A program made the position numbers and the translations under genes. Source: Desulfobacca acetoxidans (lineage in GTDB: Bacteria; Desulfobacterota; Desulfobaccia; Desulfobaccales; 0-14-0-80-60-11). Taken from it: a stretch of DNA of 28,565 nt. Below, in pieces: positions 1 to 6,864 of this stretch. Position 1 is the stretch's first letter; each line of letters begins with the position of its first letter. The notes under the pieces are model-generated. The model had not been told where the DNA came from, searched no databases, and worked only from the letters and a program-made list of their open reading frames with translations. The DNA lies in assembly GCA_022736495.1 (NCBI GenBank), contig DZCR01000023.1, forward strand, positions 1-28,565, in the 5' to 3' direction.

Positions 1-102
1 CTGGCTTATTTTTGCGATCCAGGACCTCAGTTTCGAGCTTATCTCGACGCTATCAGCAATACTTTCAACCGCTTCTCCCCACTACAGGGGTGCGAAACTT
101 GA
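1..102 (+). CDS. 3' end of an unidentified gene cut by the window edge
   Basis: An open frame runs from base 1 to a TGA at 100-102 and encodes about 33 residues ending in SPLQGCET. No start lies inside the window, so only the C-terminus is visible. The frame reads like real protein, with aromatic and charged residues mixed (YLDAISNTFNRF), but nothing in it identifies a family. It could be the tail of a transposase or any other gene. The downstream 150 bases are AT-rich and non-coding. Confidence 0.35.
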   Translation: MAYFCDPGPQFRAYLDAISNTFNRFSPLQGCET

Positions 103-163
103 GTTAATGACCCTTTAAATAATGGATTCAGGCATTATTTTCTATTTTTTTCTTGACAAAAAG

Positions 164-193
164 TTAAAAGCTTTTAATTATGGGGCATATAAT
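164..193 (+). promoter_or_regulatory. Probable promoter with a 14-bp palindrome for the lipoprotein operon
   Basis: A perfect TATAAT lies at 188-193. An 18-base spacer separates it from TTAAAA at 164-169, a 4/6 match to the -35 consensus. A better -35 hexamer, TTGACA at 153-158, is too far from this -10 (29 bases). The spacer overlaps the perfect palindrome TTAAAAGCTTTTAA (164-177), which is well placed to be an operator. The stretch is far more AT-rich than the flanking genes, and the first downstream start codon is at 260. Confidence 0.5.
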
Positions 194-259
194 CGCTAAA
201 ATTTATGGCACTGACCAGACCAACTTTAGGCCACAACTTTTTGAGAGGGGACAATTATC

Positions 260-691
260 ATGAAAATGTTGGGGGTAATAGCAATTGTCGCCATGTTGTT
301 TTCTGGCTGCGCACAATTTCAGCGCAGTGAAGTTATTGACACTGATAAATTAGGCGGCTTTGCCTCGGGTGAATACCGTGAGAACAGTTCCGGGTCCAAT
401 GGGAGAGTGGTTCTGGGAGGGTCGGGGGCAGGTTGGGGAATTCACGGGGGTGGCCTTGGAGTTGGGTGGATAGATATCCAAACTGGCCCACCACCGAGCG
501 GCGCTTATAACTTCGCCAGGTCGATCGCCATGATAAACTATAGTAAGAGATTGAAGAGCGTAACATATGACCAGTTTGGCGGCGTTATCGACTACGAGTT
601 TGATCAAACATCCTTAGCCCCAAAGCAATATTCCAGTCCGGTGAAGGCCTCAAGGCTACCTTCGTCATTTGGATATCAACCCGTTGAATAA
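260..691 (+). CDS. Small lipoprotein of unknown function
   Basis: This 143-residue protein starts with a short hydrophobic signal ending in the lipobox LFSGC. It is therefore expected to be cut before Cys17 or so, lipidated and anchored in the envelope. The mature part is rich in Gly and Ser between residues 35 and 75, followed by a more ordered C-terminal half with several Tyr and Ser. I do not recognise a family. A purine-rich AGAGGGGA (243-250) precedes the ATG. It is followed 15 bases later by a second exported protein on the same strand, and the two share a promoter and terminator, so they probably act together at the cell envelope. Confidence 0.75.
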   Translation: MKMLGVIAIVAMLFSGCAQFQRSEVIDTDKLGGFASGEYRENSSGSNGRVVLGGSGAGWGIHGGGLGVGWIDIQTGPPPSGAYNFARSIAMINYSKRLKSVTYDQFGGVIDYEFDQTSLAPKQYSSPVKASRLPSSFGYQPVE

Positions 692-706
692 ATAAGGGGA
701 GAGTCT

Positions 707-1231
707 ATGAATAAAACATTTATTACCATAGCAGCTATGCTGATTTTTTGTCTTGGGTGGACAGGAACCAGTCAAGCAGAGAATGCCTATGAAATGAATA
801 AAGCCTCCATGGCCTCAAACGAGGCTGGCCAAAGTGGCTTGGTTTTTGATCCATTAAACATTGATGGCTCTGCCTTGCCTCAGATGCGTGATTTGCCAGC
901 TCCCCCTATCCAGCCAGCAAAAGCCTATACCGGGATAATTAAAAATAAAACCAAGTATGAGGTGTCAATTCCCTCCCGCAACAGCGATGCTACCATCATC
1001 ATCCCACCTCATAGCTGGGTAGAGTACACTGCATGGAACAGTTATTTTGGCTTGACTGCGTATCATGATGGCAAGCCGTTCTATTGTTTAAATATCTGTG
1101 CCCATCCCCGAAATTATCCTTTTATGTGCAAGAAATACGATTTCATGGCAGAGATCGTCAAAGAGGAACCGGTGATAAGGCGTGGGCCCTCCAAGCTTAA
1201 GCCCCGCAAGAGAATTAAACACAGGGGCTAA
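707..1231 (+). CDS. Secreted protein of unknown function
   Basis: The product is 174 residues with a classical Sec signal peptide: MNK, a hydrophobic core to about residue 20, then a TSQA cleavage site. An AAGGGGAGAG box lies just before the ATG at 707. The mature protein has a proline-rich linker (about 60-75) and then a compact domain (about 78-155) with many aromatic residues and three cysteines in the region CLNIC to FMCKK. These could form a disulfide or bind a metal. The C-terminus is very basic (KLKPRKRIKHRG), unusual for an exported protein and perhaps able to touch peptidoglycan, LPS or nucleic acid. No family was recognised. It is the second gene of an operon with the lipoprotein upstream. 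Confidence 0.75.
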   Translation: MNKTFITIAAMLIFCLGWTGTSQAENAYEMNKASMASNEAGQSGLVFDPLNIDGSALPQMRDLPAPPIQPAKAYTGIIKNKTKYEVSIPSRNSDATIIIPPHSWVEYTAWNSYFGLTAYHDGKPFYCLNICAHPRNYPFMCKKYDFMAEIVKEEPVIRRGPSKLKPRKRIKHRG

Positions 1232-1272
1232 AATTCCGATCTATTAAGTTTTCGGATTGGCTTTTTGCAGAC

Positions 1273-1300
1273 AAAGCCCGGGGCCTCCCGGGCTTTTTTT
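1273..1300 (+). terminator. Rho-independent terminator of the lipoprotein operon
   Basis: A perfect 10-bp stem pairs AAAGCCCGGG (1273-1282) with CCCGGGCTTT (1287-1296) around a GCCT loop. A run of seven T residues (1294-1300) forms the end of the stem and the tail. It lies 42 bases after the stop of the secreted protein. The A side is too short to make it a strong terminator in the other direction. Confidence 0.92.
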
Positions 1301-1390
1301 GGGGGCTCGCCAGATTAGGATCTGGTTCAGTTGCCTTCCCCCTGGGGCGCATTTTAGGTCCTCAAGAGAAAGATAACAATCCGACTTGGC

Positions 1391-1852
1391 TTAATCGCCC
1401 TCTCTCCACCCATAAATTACTACCACTGTCTTTCCTGCCTCAGCCCAGTCATACAGCCATTCGATATATGGCTGTTCCACATGGATACAGCCGTGAGTTG
1501 CCAAATCTTTCTTCACGTCAGGAGCAGGCACTTCGCCTTCGTGTATAGCTCGTTTTCCCTTATAATCGAAAAATAACGAGAACGGCATCGGCGTTTTGTA
1601 GGTACGGGAATAATAATCTGCGTCCTTCACCCTTACAACATAAATTCCCGGCGGGGTTGGAGTTTCATCATCTCCGGTTATTATGGGAAATTCTCCAAGT
1701 TTTTCTCCTTCTTCGTACACCGCTCCGACCTGCTTGATTTGGTCAATCCAAATCACTTTTTCATACTCTTTGAATACATCTGCAGCACAAACAGGTAGAG
1801 CATAAATGTTAGTGAACAGAACAATGACAAGGCAAGAAATATATTTTTTCAT
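1391..1852 (-). CDS. L,D-transpeptidase (YkuD-type) of the periplasm
   Basis: L,D-transpeptidases form 3-3 cross-links in peptidoglycan or attach proteins to it through an active-site cysteine. This 153-residue protein has a signal peptide (MKKY to VCAAD) and then a minimal YkuD domain. It has the TPTPPGIY turn, the MPFSLFF and AIHEG strands with the first histidine, and the catalytic THGCIHV motif near residue 128. The canonical motif is SHGCIR followed by L or M, so the arginine position is His here. There is no LysM or other binding domain, so it is a small single-domain member. Upstream spacing to a purine box (AAAGAGG) is rather long. It stands alone on the minus strand. Confidence 0.88.
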   Translation of the reverse strand: MKKYISCLVIVLFTNIYALPVCAADVFKEYEKVIWIDQIKQVGAVYEEGEKLGEFPIITGDDETPTPPGIYVVRVKDADYYSRTYKTPMPFSLFFDYKGKRAIHEGEVPAPDVKKDLATHGCIHVEQPYIEWLYDWAEAGKTVVVIYGWREGD

Positions 1853-1872
1853 AGCTTAACTGCCGGGCCTCT

Positions 1873-2148
1873 TTAATGCGTCAAGATCAGCAAGTTATTG
1901 TCCAGTGGCCCTCTGGCGGCGGGATTTTGGTCCTGTGGGTTGGCGATTTCGGGATGATAGCAGGTCAGCCAGGGCGTGAGGTCTTGGCACCCTGCCTGAC
2001 ATAGATTTGGACATTGCCGTCTTTGTAGCCGTTGCCCCCGGAAGGCTTGGTCAACAACCGTCATGACCACCTGGGAAACACGGCACCGGAACCTCGGTTC
2101 AAGTGGATAAGTTTTTGAAATCATAATGAAGCACGCCAGATTTGTCAA
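1873..2148 (-). pseudogene. Possible decayed coding region between ldt and dtd
   Basis: This 300-base gap holds a minus-strand open frame of 91 codons whose middle has unnatural composition (runs of Arg, Gln and Cys). Its last 35 residues look protein-like (LTCYHPEIANP to LDNNLLILTH). In another minus-strand frame just upstream there is a second plausible piece (GNGYKDGNVQIYVRQGAKT). Read together they suggest an exported protein broken by frameshifts. I cannot name the family, and the whole could be chance. Confidence 0.25.
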
Positions 2149-2161
2149 TCCTGACGCTGGT

Positions 2162-2611
2162 CTAAAACACCTTCCGGCTATCCAGGAGCAGGGTGACCGG
2201 CCCGTCGTTGATGAGGCCTACCTCCATCATCTGGCGAAAGCGGCCGGTGGCTACCCTTACCCCATAACCGGCCAGAGCGGCGACCAGATCTTCATAAAGC
2301 TGCTCCGCGCTCTCGGGGGCGGCTGCGGCATCAAAGGATGGCCGCCGCCCTTTGCGGCAATCGCCCAGGAGGGTAAATTGGGAAACCAGGAGAACCTCAG
2401 CCTTGAGGTCCAACAGAGATAGATGCATCAGGCGTCCGTCCCCGGCAAAGACCCGCAGATGCGCCAGCTTTTGCGCCAGGTAGGCCACGTCTTCGGGGCC
2501 GTCACCTGCAGCCACTCCCACCAGAATCAACAGGCCGACGCCGATCCGGGCCACCTCCTCCTGATCCACCCGGACCCAGGCCTCCTGCACCCGTTGCACC
2601 ACCGCTCGCAT
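2162..2611 (-). CDS. dtd: D-aminoacyl-tRNA deacylase
   Basis: DTD removes D-amino acids (and glycine mischarged on tRNA-Ala) from tRNA in the cytoplasm, acting as a chiral proofreading dimer. The protein has 149 residues, the usual length. Both family signatures are present: SQFTL at 77-81, with the active-site Thr, and the cross-subunit Gly-cisPro motif NDGPVT at 135-140. The N-terminus MRAVVQRV is also typical. A GGAGCAGG box lies just before the ATG at 2611. It faces away from pgsA across a 190-base divergent region. Confidence 0.96.
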   Translation of the reverse strand: MRAVVQRVQEAWVRVDQEEVARIGVGLLILVGVAAGDGPEDVAYLAQKLAHLRVFAGDGRLMHLSLLDLKAEVLLVSQFTLLGDCRKGRRPSFDAAAAPESAEQLYEDLVAALAGYGVRVATGRFRQMMEVGLINDGPVTLLLDSRKVF

Positions 2612-2660
2612 ACCCTGCTCCCATGAATTCGGTCATCTGATTTTGATTTTCGGCTACGAT

Positions 2661-2696
2661 AACAAATTTAGCCATTAATTACAGGCTAAGTTTGTT
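2661..2696. repeat. 13-bp inverted repeat in the dtd-pgsA divergent region
   Basis: The arms AACAAATTTAGCC (2661-2673) and GGCTAAGTTTGTT (2684-2696) pair over 13 positions with one G-T wobble around a 10-base AT-rich loop. It sits between two divergent genes and no T-tract follows on either side. It is thus more likely an operator or transcript leader hairpin than a terminator. Confidence 0.6.
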
Positions 2697-2700
2697 GAAT

Positions 2701-2729
2701 TTGAAAGCGCAGATGGTATAGGTTAATAG
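2701..2729 (+). promoter_or_regulatory. Candidate promoter for pgsA
   Basis: TTGAAA (2701-2706, 5/6 match) is followed after 17 bases by TAATAG (2724-2729, 3/6 match). Position and spacing are right for transcription starting near 2736, ahead of pgsA. The -10 match is weak. Confidence 0.35.
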
Positions 2730-2801
2730 ATTGTTTTATCGGCAACGGATATGTTAAAGTTTTGCCAGGAAAATCCCGAAACAGGATATCGATCACGCAT
2801 C

Positions 2802-3395
2802 ATGGCTTCTCGCCCCGTTTCCCAGGCCAGTCTGACTATTCCCAACCTCATCACCCTGGCGCGGATCCTTTTGACCCCGCTGTTCGTTATCTTTTTAATC
2901 CAGGGGGCCTATCACAAAGCCTTACTCGTGTTTCTTCTGGCGGGGGTAAGCGATTTGGCCGACGGCCTTATCGCTCGCACCTGGTCCCAGAAGTCCCGGT
3001 TGGGGAGCTACCTCGATCCCCTGGCGGACAAAGTCCTCATGGCCGCCAGTTTCGTTACCCTGAGTATTTATAAGGAGATTCCCTCCTGGCTGACCGTGGT
3101 GGTTATCAGCCGGGATGTGGCCCTGGCTTTTGGCGTCTTGATTTTTCGCCTGGCGGAATTTCCCTTGGTGGTCAGGCCCTCCCTGGCCGGCAAATTAACC
3201 ACCCTGTTCCAGGTGAGCACGGTGTTTCTGGTGCTTTTCGGTAAGATCCGCCCTATTCCACCCCTGGTATTGCCGACTTTTATCTGGATCACCGGCGTCT
3301 TGACCACCGTCTCTGGGATACACTACCTTTATAACGGCATTAAGATGATGCACATGTTCCAGGGAAATGGACCGCGGGAGCACGGCGGTGGCTGA
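2802..3395 (+). CDS. pgsA: CDP-diacylglycerol-glycerol-3-phosphate 3-phosphatidyltransferase type enzyme
   Basis: This membrane enzyme belongs to the CDP-alcohol phosphatidyltransferases. PgsA makes phosphatidylglycerol phosphate from CDP-diacylglycerol and glycerol-3-phosphate. The full metal-binding signature DxxDGxxARx8GxxxDxxxD is present (D51, D54, G55, A58, R59, G68, D72, D76 from the start used here). It is preceded by the typical TIPNLITLARI segment and followed by four to five hydrophobic helices. The ATG at 2802 places that segment ten residues from the N-terminus, as in the family. An in-frame ATG at 2751 would add 17 unlike residues. Neither start has a clear Shine-Dalgarno. Substrate assignment within the family (glycerol phosphate versus other alcohols) rests on overall resemblance. 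The downstream gene overlaps its 3' end. Confidence 0.87.
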   Translation: MASRPVSQASLTIPNLITLARILLTPLFVIFLIQGAYHKALLVFLLAGVSDLADGLIARTWSQKSRLGSYLDPLADKVLMAASFVTLSIYKEIPSWLTVVVISRDVALAFGVLIFRLAEFPLVVRPSLAGKLTTLFQVSTVFLVLFGKIRPIPPLVLPTFIWITGVLTTVSGIHYLYNGIKMMHMFQGNGPREHGGG

Positions 3396-3942
3396 AATCA
3401 TCGACCTGGAACGCTTCCGGTCCAAAATCGCCGCGGACCAGGGGTTTCGCTCCTGGCTGGCTCGCTTCCAGGAGCAGTTCGGACCCGACACCCGGCTGCG
3501 GGATCTGAGCCCTTCTACCCTCCTCTACCTGGCCACCCCGGGGGAAGAGAACCTCTTCGTCTTTTTCGACCTGGTCATGGGGGCGCGGGGCTTGGGGGGA
3601 TCACTGCGCTTCCGTCTGGACGACCTGGAAAATGACACCAAGATGAAGATTATCGACTGCGCCTTCGCCCTGGTGGACCGGGTGCGTTTCGAAGTCATGC
3701 GCCGTCTGGGGTGGGTGACCGCATTGCCCGAAGGGGATGTGCCCATCATCGAACTGGTGGGGCGAGCCTGGCGCCTGGGCCCCAGTTTTGGCCAGGAGGC
3801 CCCGGCCCTCGCTCCTGAACACCCGGAATTGCCGGCCTACACCCGGCTTTCCCCCATGGACCGGGTAGTCTTCCTGCGCCGGCTGATCCCCCGGGCGGTG
3901 GTGACGTTCCGGGATCAGGTAGAATCGAACCGCCAGGAATAA
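3388..3942 (+). CDS. Conserved hypothetical protein coupled to pgsA
   Basis: The frame overlaps the end of pgsA. The GTG at 3388 is used because GGGAG (3376-3380) lies seven bases before it and the product then starts MAEIIDLERFRSK. The ATG at 3367 is the alternative. The protein (about 184 residues) is soluble, with helical charged segments at both ends and a hydrophobic core near LFVFFDLVMGARGLGG. It has no signal peptide or membrane helix and no catalytic motif that I recognise. The overlap implies translational coupling with the phospholipid gene, but the function is unknown. Confidence 0.72.
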   Translation: MAEIIDLERFRSKIAADQGFRSWLARFQEQFGPDTRLRDLSPSTLLYLATPGEENLFVFFDLVMGARGLGGSLRFRLDDLENDTKMKIIDCAFALVDRVRFEVMRRLGWVTALPEGDVPIIELVGRAWRLGPSFGQEAPALAPEHPELPAYTRLSPMDRVVFLRRLIPRAVVTFRDQVESNRQE

Positions 3943-4081
3943 TCCTTCTTACACCCGCTTCATTCCTGCCGGATTTTTCTCCTCCACAGGCAAATCCCCC
4001 TTCGCCTCTGGCATCGGCCCGAAAGATGACCTATCTTTCCAACAGATTTTTGGTTTAAGTTGCCCACGTCAGGAGGCCCTT

Positions 4082-5197
4082 ATGAGCACCGCCCTGTTTT
4101 CTCCCCTCTCCTTGCGGGGGTTGACCCTGGCCAACCGCATCGTGGTCTCCCCCATGTGCCAATACAGCGCCAAAGATGGCAGCGCCACCGACTGGCATCT
4201 GATGCACCTGGGACAGTTCAGCGTTTCGGGTCCGGGGCTGGTGATCGTGGAAGCCACCGCGGTGGAGCCCCGGGGCCGTATAACCTATGGCGATCTGGGG
4301 CTCTATTCGGATGATAACGAAGCGGCTTTGCAACGCATCGTGGCATTTTTCCGGGAATACGGCGAAGCTAAAATCGGCATTCAATTGGCCCACGCCGGGC
4401 GCAAGGCTTCCGATCACTTGCCCTGGGAGGAACATGGCCGGCCCTTGGCCCCGGCAGAAGGGGCATGGACCACGGTGGGCCCGTCACCGATTCGCTATGA
4501 TGATTCCTGGCCGCCGCCCCAGGCCTTGGACTTGGCCGGATTGGATGCCGTGAAGCTTGCCTTTGTCCAGGCCACCCGGCGGGCGGCCCGCCTGGATTTC
4601 GATCTGGTGGCACTGCACGCCGCCCATGGCTATCTGCTCCACGAGTTTCTCTCGCCCCTGAGTAATAAGCGCACCGACAACTACGGGGGCAGCCGGGAAA
4701 ATCGGATGCGTTTCCCCTTGGAGGTCTTTGAGGCCATGCGGGCGGTCTGGCCAGCCCAAAAGCCGCTGGGGGTAAGGATTTCGGCCACGGATTACGCCGA
4801 GGATGGCTGGGAGATCGGTGATTCCGTGGCGTTCGCCACCGAACTGCAACAGCGGGGCTGTGATTGCCTGGATGTTTCCGGCGGCGGACTGGCGCCCTGG
4901 CAACGCCTGGCTGTGGGGCCGGGCTACCAGGTGCCGTTCGCGGCCCAGATCAAGCAAGCGGTAGGCCTCACTACCATAGCGGTGGGCATGATCAACCAAC
5001 CCCACCAGGCCGAAGAGATCATTGCCAATGGTCAAGCCGACCTGGTGGCCCTGGCCCGGGGCATGTTGTACAACCCGCGCTGGGCCTGGCACGCCGCCGA
5101 GGAGCTCTGGGTGGACCTGGAATATCCGCCCCCTTACCGGCGCTGCCACCCTTCCCGCTGGCCCCAGGCCTTTCCCCACCGCCAGGCAGTGGAGTGA
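4082..5197 (+). CDS. NADH:flavin oxidoreductase, Old Yellow Enzyme family (YqjM class)
   Basis: This is an FMN-dependent ene-reductase that reduces activated C=C bonds with NAD(P)H in the cytoplasm. The physiological substrate is usually unknown. It has 371 residues in a single TIM barrel. Markers of the YqjM or thermophilic-like class are present: C26 and Y28 in SPMCQYS, the QLAHAGRKA segment, and the substrate-binding pair H179/H182 in HAAHGYLLHEF. The NKRTDNYGGSRENR loop and the FMN phosphate region ending in ARGMLYNPRW are also present. A perfect AGGAGG-like box (about 4071-4076) precedes the ATG. It is somewhat longer than B. subtilis YqjM, owing to a C-terminal tail rich in Pro, Arg and His. 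It seems to be monocistronic. Confidence 0.95.
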   Translation: MSTALFSPLSLRGLTLANRIVVSPMCQYSAKDGSATDWHLMHLGQFSVSGPGLVIVEATAVEPRGRITYGDLGLYSDDNEAALQRIVAFFREYGEAKIGIQLAHAGRKASDHLPWEEHGRPLAPAEGAWTTVGPSPIRYDDSWPPPQALDLAGLDAVKLAFVQATRRAARLDFDLVALHAAHGYLLHEFLSPLSNKRTDNYGGSRENRMRFPLEVFEAMRAVWPAQKPLGVRISATDYAEDGWEIGDSVAFATELQQRGCDCLDVSGGGLAPWQRLAVGPGYQVPFAAQIKQAVGLTTIAVGMINQPHQAEEIIANGQADLVALARGMLYNPRWAWHAAEELWVDLEYPPPYRRCHPSRWPQAFPHRQAVE

Positions 5198-5248
5198 ATA
5201 TCGGACAGTTATAGCGGTTGCCAAAAATGTTCCCGATTGCTGATTTTT

Positions 5249-5343
5249 AAATCCCCCTAATCCAGACTTGTCAAAGAGGGACTTTCAAAGGAATCCCGAT
5301 AAGTTTCTTCCACCTTTTGGAAAAAGGGGGGCTGGGGGGATTT
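5249..5343. repeat. Intergenic inverted repeat (AAATCCCCC / GGGGGATTT)
   Basis: AAATCCCCC (5249-5257) and its inverse GGGGGATTT (5335-5343) bracket about 77 bases containing purine- and pyrimidine-rich tracts. This is the style of dispersed intergenic palindrome seen in many deltaproteobacterial genomes. It occupies most of the 240-base gap between the Old Yellow Enzyme gene and the HPP gene. No reading frame was found in it. Confidence 0.5.
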
Positions 5344-5440
5344 CGGTTCCTGGATCAAGTGCCATAAGGGAAAAAACTTTGGGCATTTGCTATAGGTGAG
5401 GCTATCCTGGCAACTGACCACTGACAACTATCCGAATTCC

Positions 5441-5983
5441 TTACCACCAAAACTCGGGATAGCGGCGCTGGGGGGCTATATTGTTGACCAACAGGGCCAC
5501 CATCAGCATGATGAGGGCCCCGGCCCCTGCGGGTATGACAGCATAGAGGTAGCCCAGGTTAGCCACCTTGGGGCCGCCGATGACCGCGATGAGGGCAGTG
5601 GCCCCACCCGGCGGGTGGAGGGTCTTGGTGGCATGCATCACCGCGATGCTGGTGGACACCGCCAGGGCTGCGGCGATCCAAAGGTGCGGGTCCAGCACTT
5701 TGTAAGCGGTGACGCCAATGAGGGCCGAAATAACGTGGCCGCCCAGCAGGTTGCGAGGCTGGGCCAGGGGACTCTTGATGGCCCCGTAAATAAGCACTGC
5801 CGAAGCCCCGAAGGAGCCGATCAGCATCAGTAAGTCGGTCTTGTCCAGGAGGCCGTAATTGACATAGGCCACCGCAGCGATCCCCAAAAAAGCCCCCAGC
5901 CAGGACCAGAGAATTTCCGCCAGGCTGACCCGGGGCGGACTCTGAGTGGTGCCGGTCATTTTGCGGAAGAAGTTTCCTAACAT
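5441..5983 (-). CDS. HPP family integral membrane protein
   Basis: The HPP family comprises membrane proteins of four to five helices. Some members have been linked to nitrite transport in chloroplasts and cyanobacteria, but bacterial roles are mostly untested. The family signature is visible in KTLHPPGGATALIAV. Helices lie near residues 20-40, 48-66, 80-98, 105-120 and 140-165. The start is the ATG at 5983 (180 residues), preceded by GAGGGAAC. A longer open frame to 6196 exists, but its extra 71 residues are low-complexity and overlap the CBS gene. The start overlaps the stop of the CBS gene by seven bases, so the two are translationally coupled. The partner probably regulates it. Confidence 0.88.
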   Translation of the reverse strand: MLGNFFRKMTGTTQSPPRVSLAEILWSWLGAFLGIAAVAYVNYGLLDKTDLLMLIGSFGASAVLIYGAIKSPLAQPRNLLGGHVISALIGVTAYKVLDPHLWIAAALAVSTSIAVMHATKTLHPPGGATALIAVIGGPKVANLGYLYAVIPAGAGALIMLMVALLVNNIAPQRRYPEFWW

Positions 5984-6603
5984 GACAGTTCCCTCCCCCT
6001 GGTGGCCTTGACGATATCCCCTCGAGATACCAGACCCAGGAGGCGGCCGGCCGGGTCGGTGACCGCCACCCGGTTGATCCCTTTGCCGGTCAGGGTAGCG
6101 GCAATAGCCTGCGCCGGAGTCTCCGGGGTCACGGTTATGGCTGGCGCACTCATAATATCCTGGGCCAGTGCCCTTTTGATGGGCAGGGCGACACAACCTT
6201 TGGTTTTCAGGCAGTTCGCCACCAGGCTCATGAAGTTTCGTGGTTCTTTGACGCCCATGCGGGAGAGAAAGTCTTTTTCCGAAATCATCCCCACCACTGT
6301 ATTGCCGGCATCCACCACGGGCAGACCCGATATTCCCCGCCGGCCCATGGCCGCAGCCACCTCGGCCACCGGCGTGTCGGGATTGACCGTGACCACGTCG
6401 CGGGTCATGATCTCGGCTGCAGTAACGTCGCGGCTCAGCCGCTCCAGGGCGTGCTGAAACGCCAGGCGGTAGATTTCTTTGAAATCCCCCGGGGTGATAT
6501 CCAGGTACCCTGGAATGGCGCGCATGGCCTCCAGGATATCCTCCTCTTTGAGGTCGAACCCCGGGTCAGGGCAGATTTCCGGATTGTTGCGGGCATCCGA
6601 CAT
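5977..6603 (-). CDS. Tandem CBS-domain protein, partner of the HPP protein
   Basis: This 208-residue soluble protein has an N-terminal helical segment (about 20-57) and two CBS repeats. CBS1 is about 62-115 (AEIMTRDVVTVNPDTPV to GMISEKDFL) and CBS2 about 147-202 (AQDIMSAPAITVTPETPA to GLVSRGDIVKA). Paired CBS repeats form a Bateman module that binds adenosyl ligands or other nucleotides and gates the activity of partners. Some HPP proteins are known as single fusions with CBS domains, so this split, overlapping gene pair is the natural two-gene version. It is the first gene of the pair. Function as a regulatory subunit is inferred from context. Confidence 0.9.
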   Translation of the reverse strand: MSDARNNPEICPDPGFDLKEEDILEAMRAIPGYLDITPGDFKEIYRLAFQHALERLSRDVTAAEIMTRDVVTVNPDTPVAEVAAAMGRRGISGLPVVDAGNTVVGMISEKDFLSRMGVKEPRNFMSLVANCLKTKGCVALPIKRALAQDIMSAPAITVTPETPAQAIAATLTGKGINRVAVTDPAGRLLGLVSRGDIVKATRGRELSC

Positions 6604-6659
6604 AATCGTGAGACTCCTTAAGGGAAAACTAGACTCGTTGCCAAAAGTTTTTTCTTATT

Positions 6660-6693
6660 CACCCCTAACCCTGGCCTCCACAAGGGGAGAGGG
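6660..6693. repeat. Dispersed intergenic repeat fragment
   Basis: The segment beginning CACCCCTAACCCTGG and ending AGGGGAGAGGG has the look of a dispersed intergenic element in which CCCCT and AGGGG pair. It lies in the 260-base gap between the CBS and NifS genes. Otherwise that gap holds only the hairpin at 6805-6825. Confidence 0.35.
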
Positions 6694-6804
6694 AAATAAA
6701 AGGAAAGAACCTTTGGCAAGCGCTTATAGATTAAACCCAGCGACCAACGGCTTGGCATAACGCAAAATGGGTAATGACAACGCTATGAAAGATCAAGATA
6801 GTAA

Positions 6805-6825
6805 GGGCGGGTTAACAACCCGCCC
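6805..6825 (-). terminator. Hairpin at the end of the NifU-NifS operon, possible terminator
   Basis: A perfect 9-bp stem GGGCGGGTT / AACCCGCCC with a three-base loop lies 40 bases beyond the NifS-like stop in the direction of transcription. The following minus-strand bases (TTACTATCTTG) are only moderately T-rich, so it is a plausible but not a strong intrinsic terminator. Confidence 0.55.
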
Positions 6826-6864
6826 CATACCTCAGTTCAGCCGATCCTCATCCGCACACTGATT

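Noticed and set aside
153..158. TTGACA as the -35 box of the first operon
   Set aside because: It is 29 bases from the perfect TATAAT, too far for sigma70. It could serve only with a much poorer -10 inside the palindrome.
4484..5224. A 246-codon minus-strand frame over the Old Yellow Enzyme gene
   Set aside because: It lies antisense to an unmistakable enzyme and arises from GC-rich codon bias.
5984..6196. A 71-residue N-terminal extension of the HPP protein
   Set aside because: Low-complexity, overlaps the CBS coding region in another frame, and the ATG at 5983 has a good ribosome site and a family-like start.
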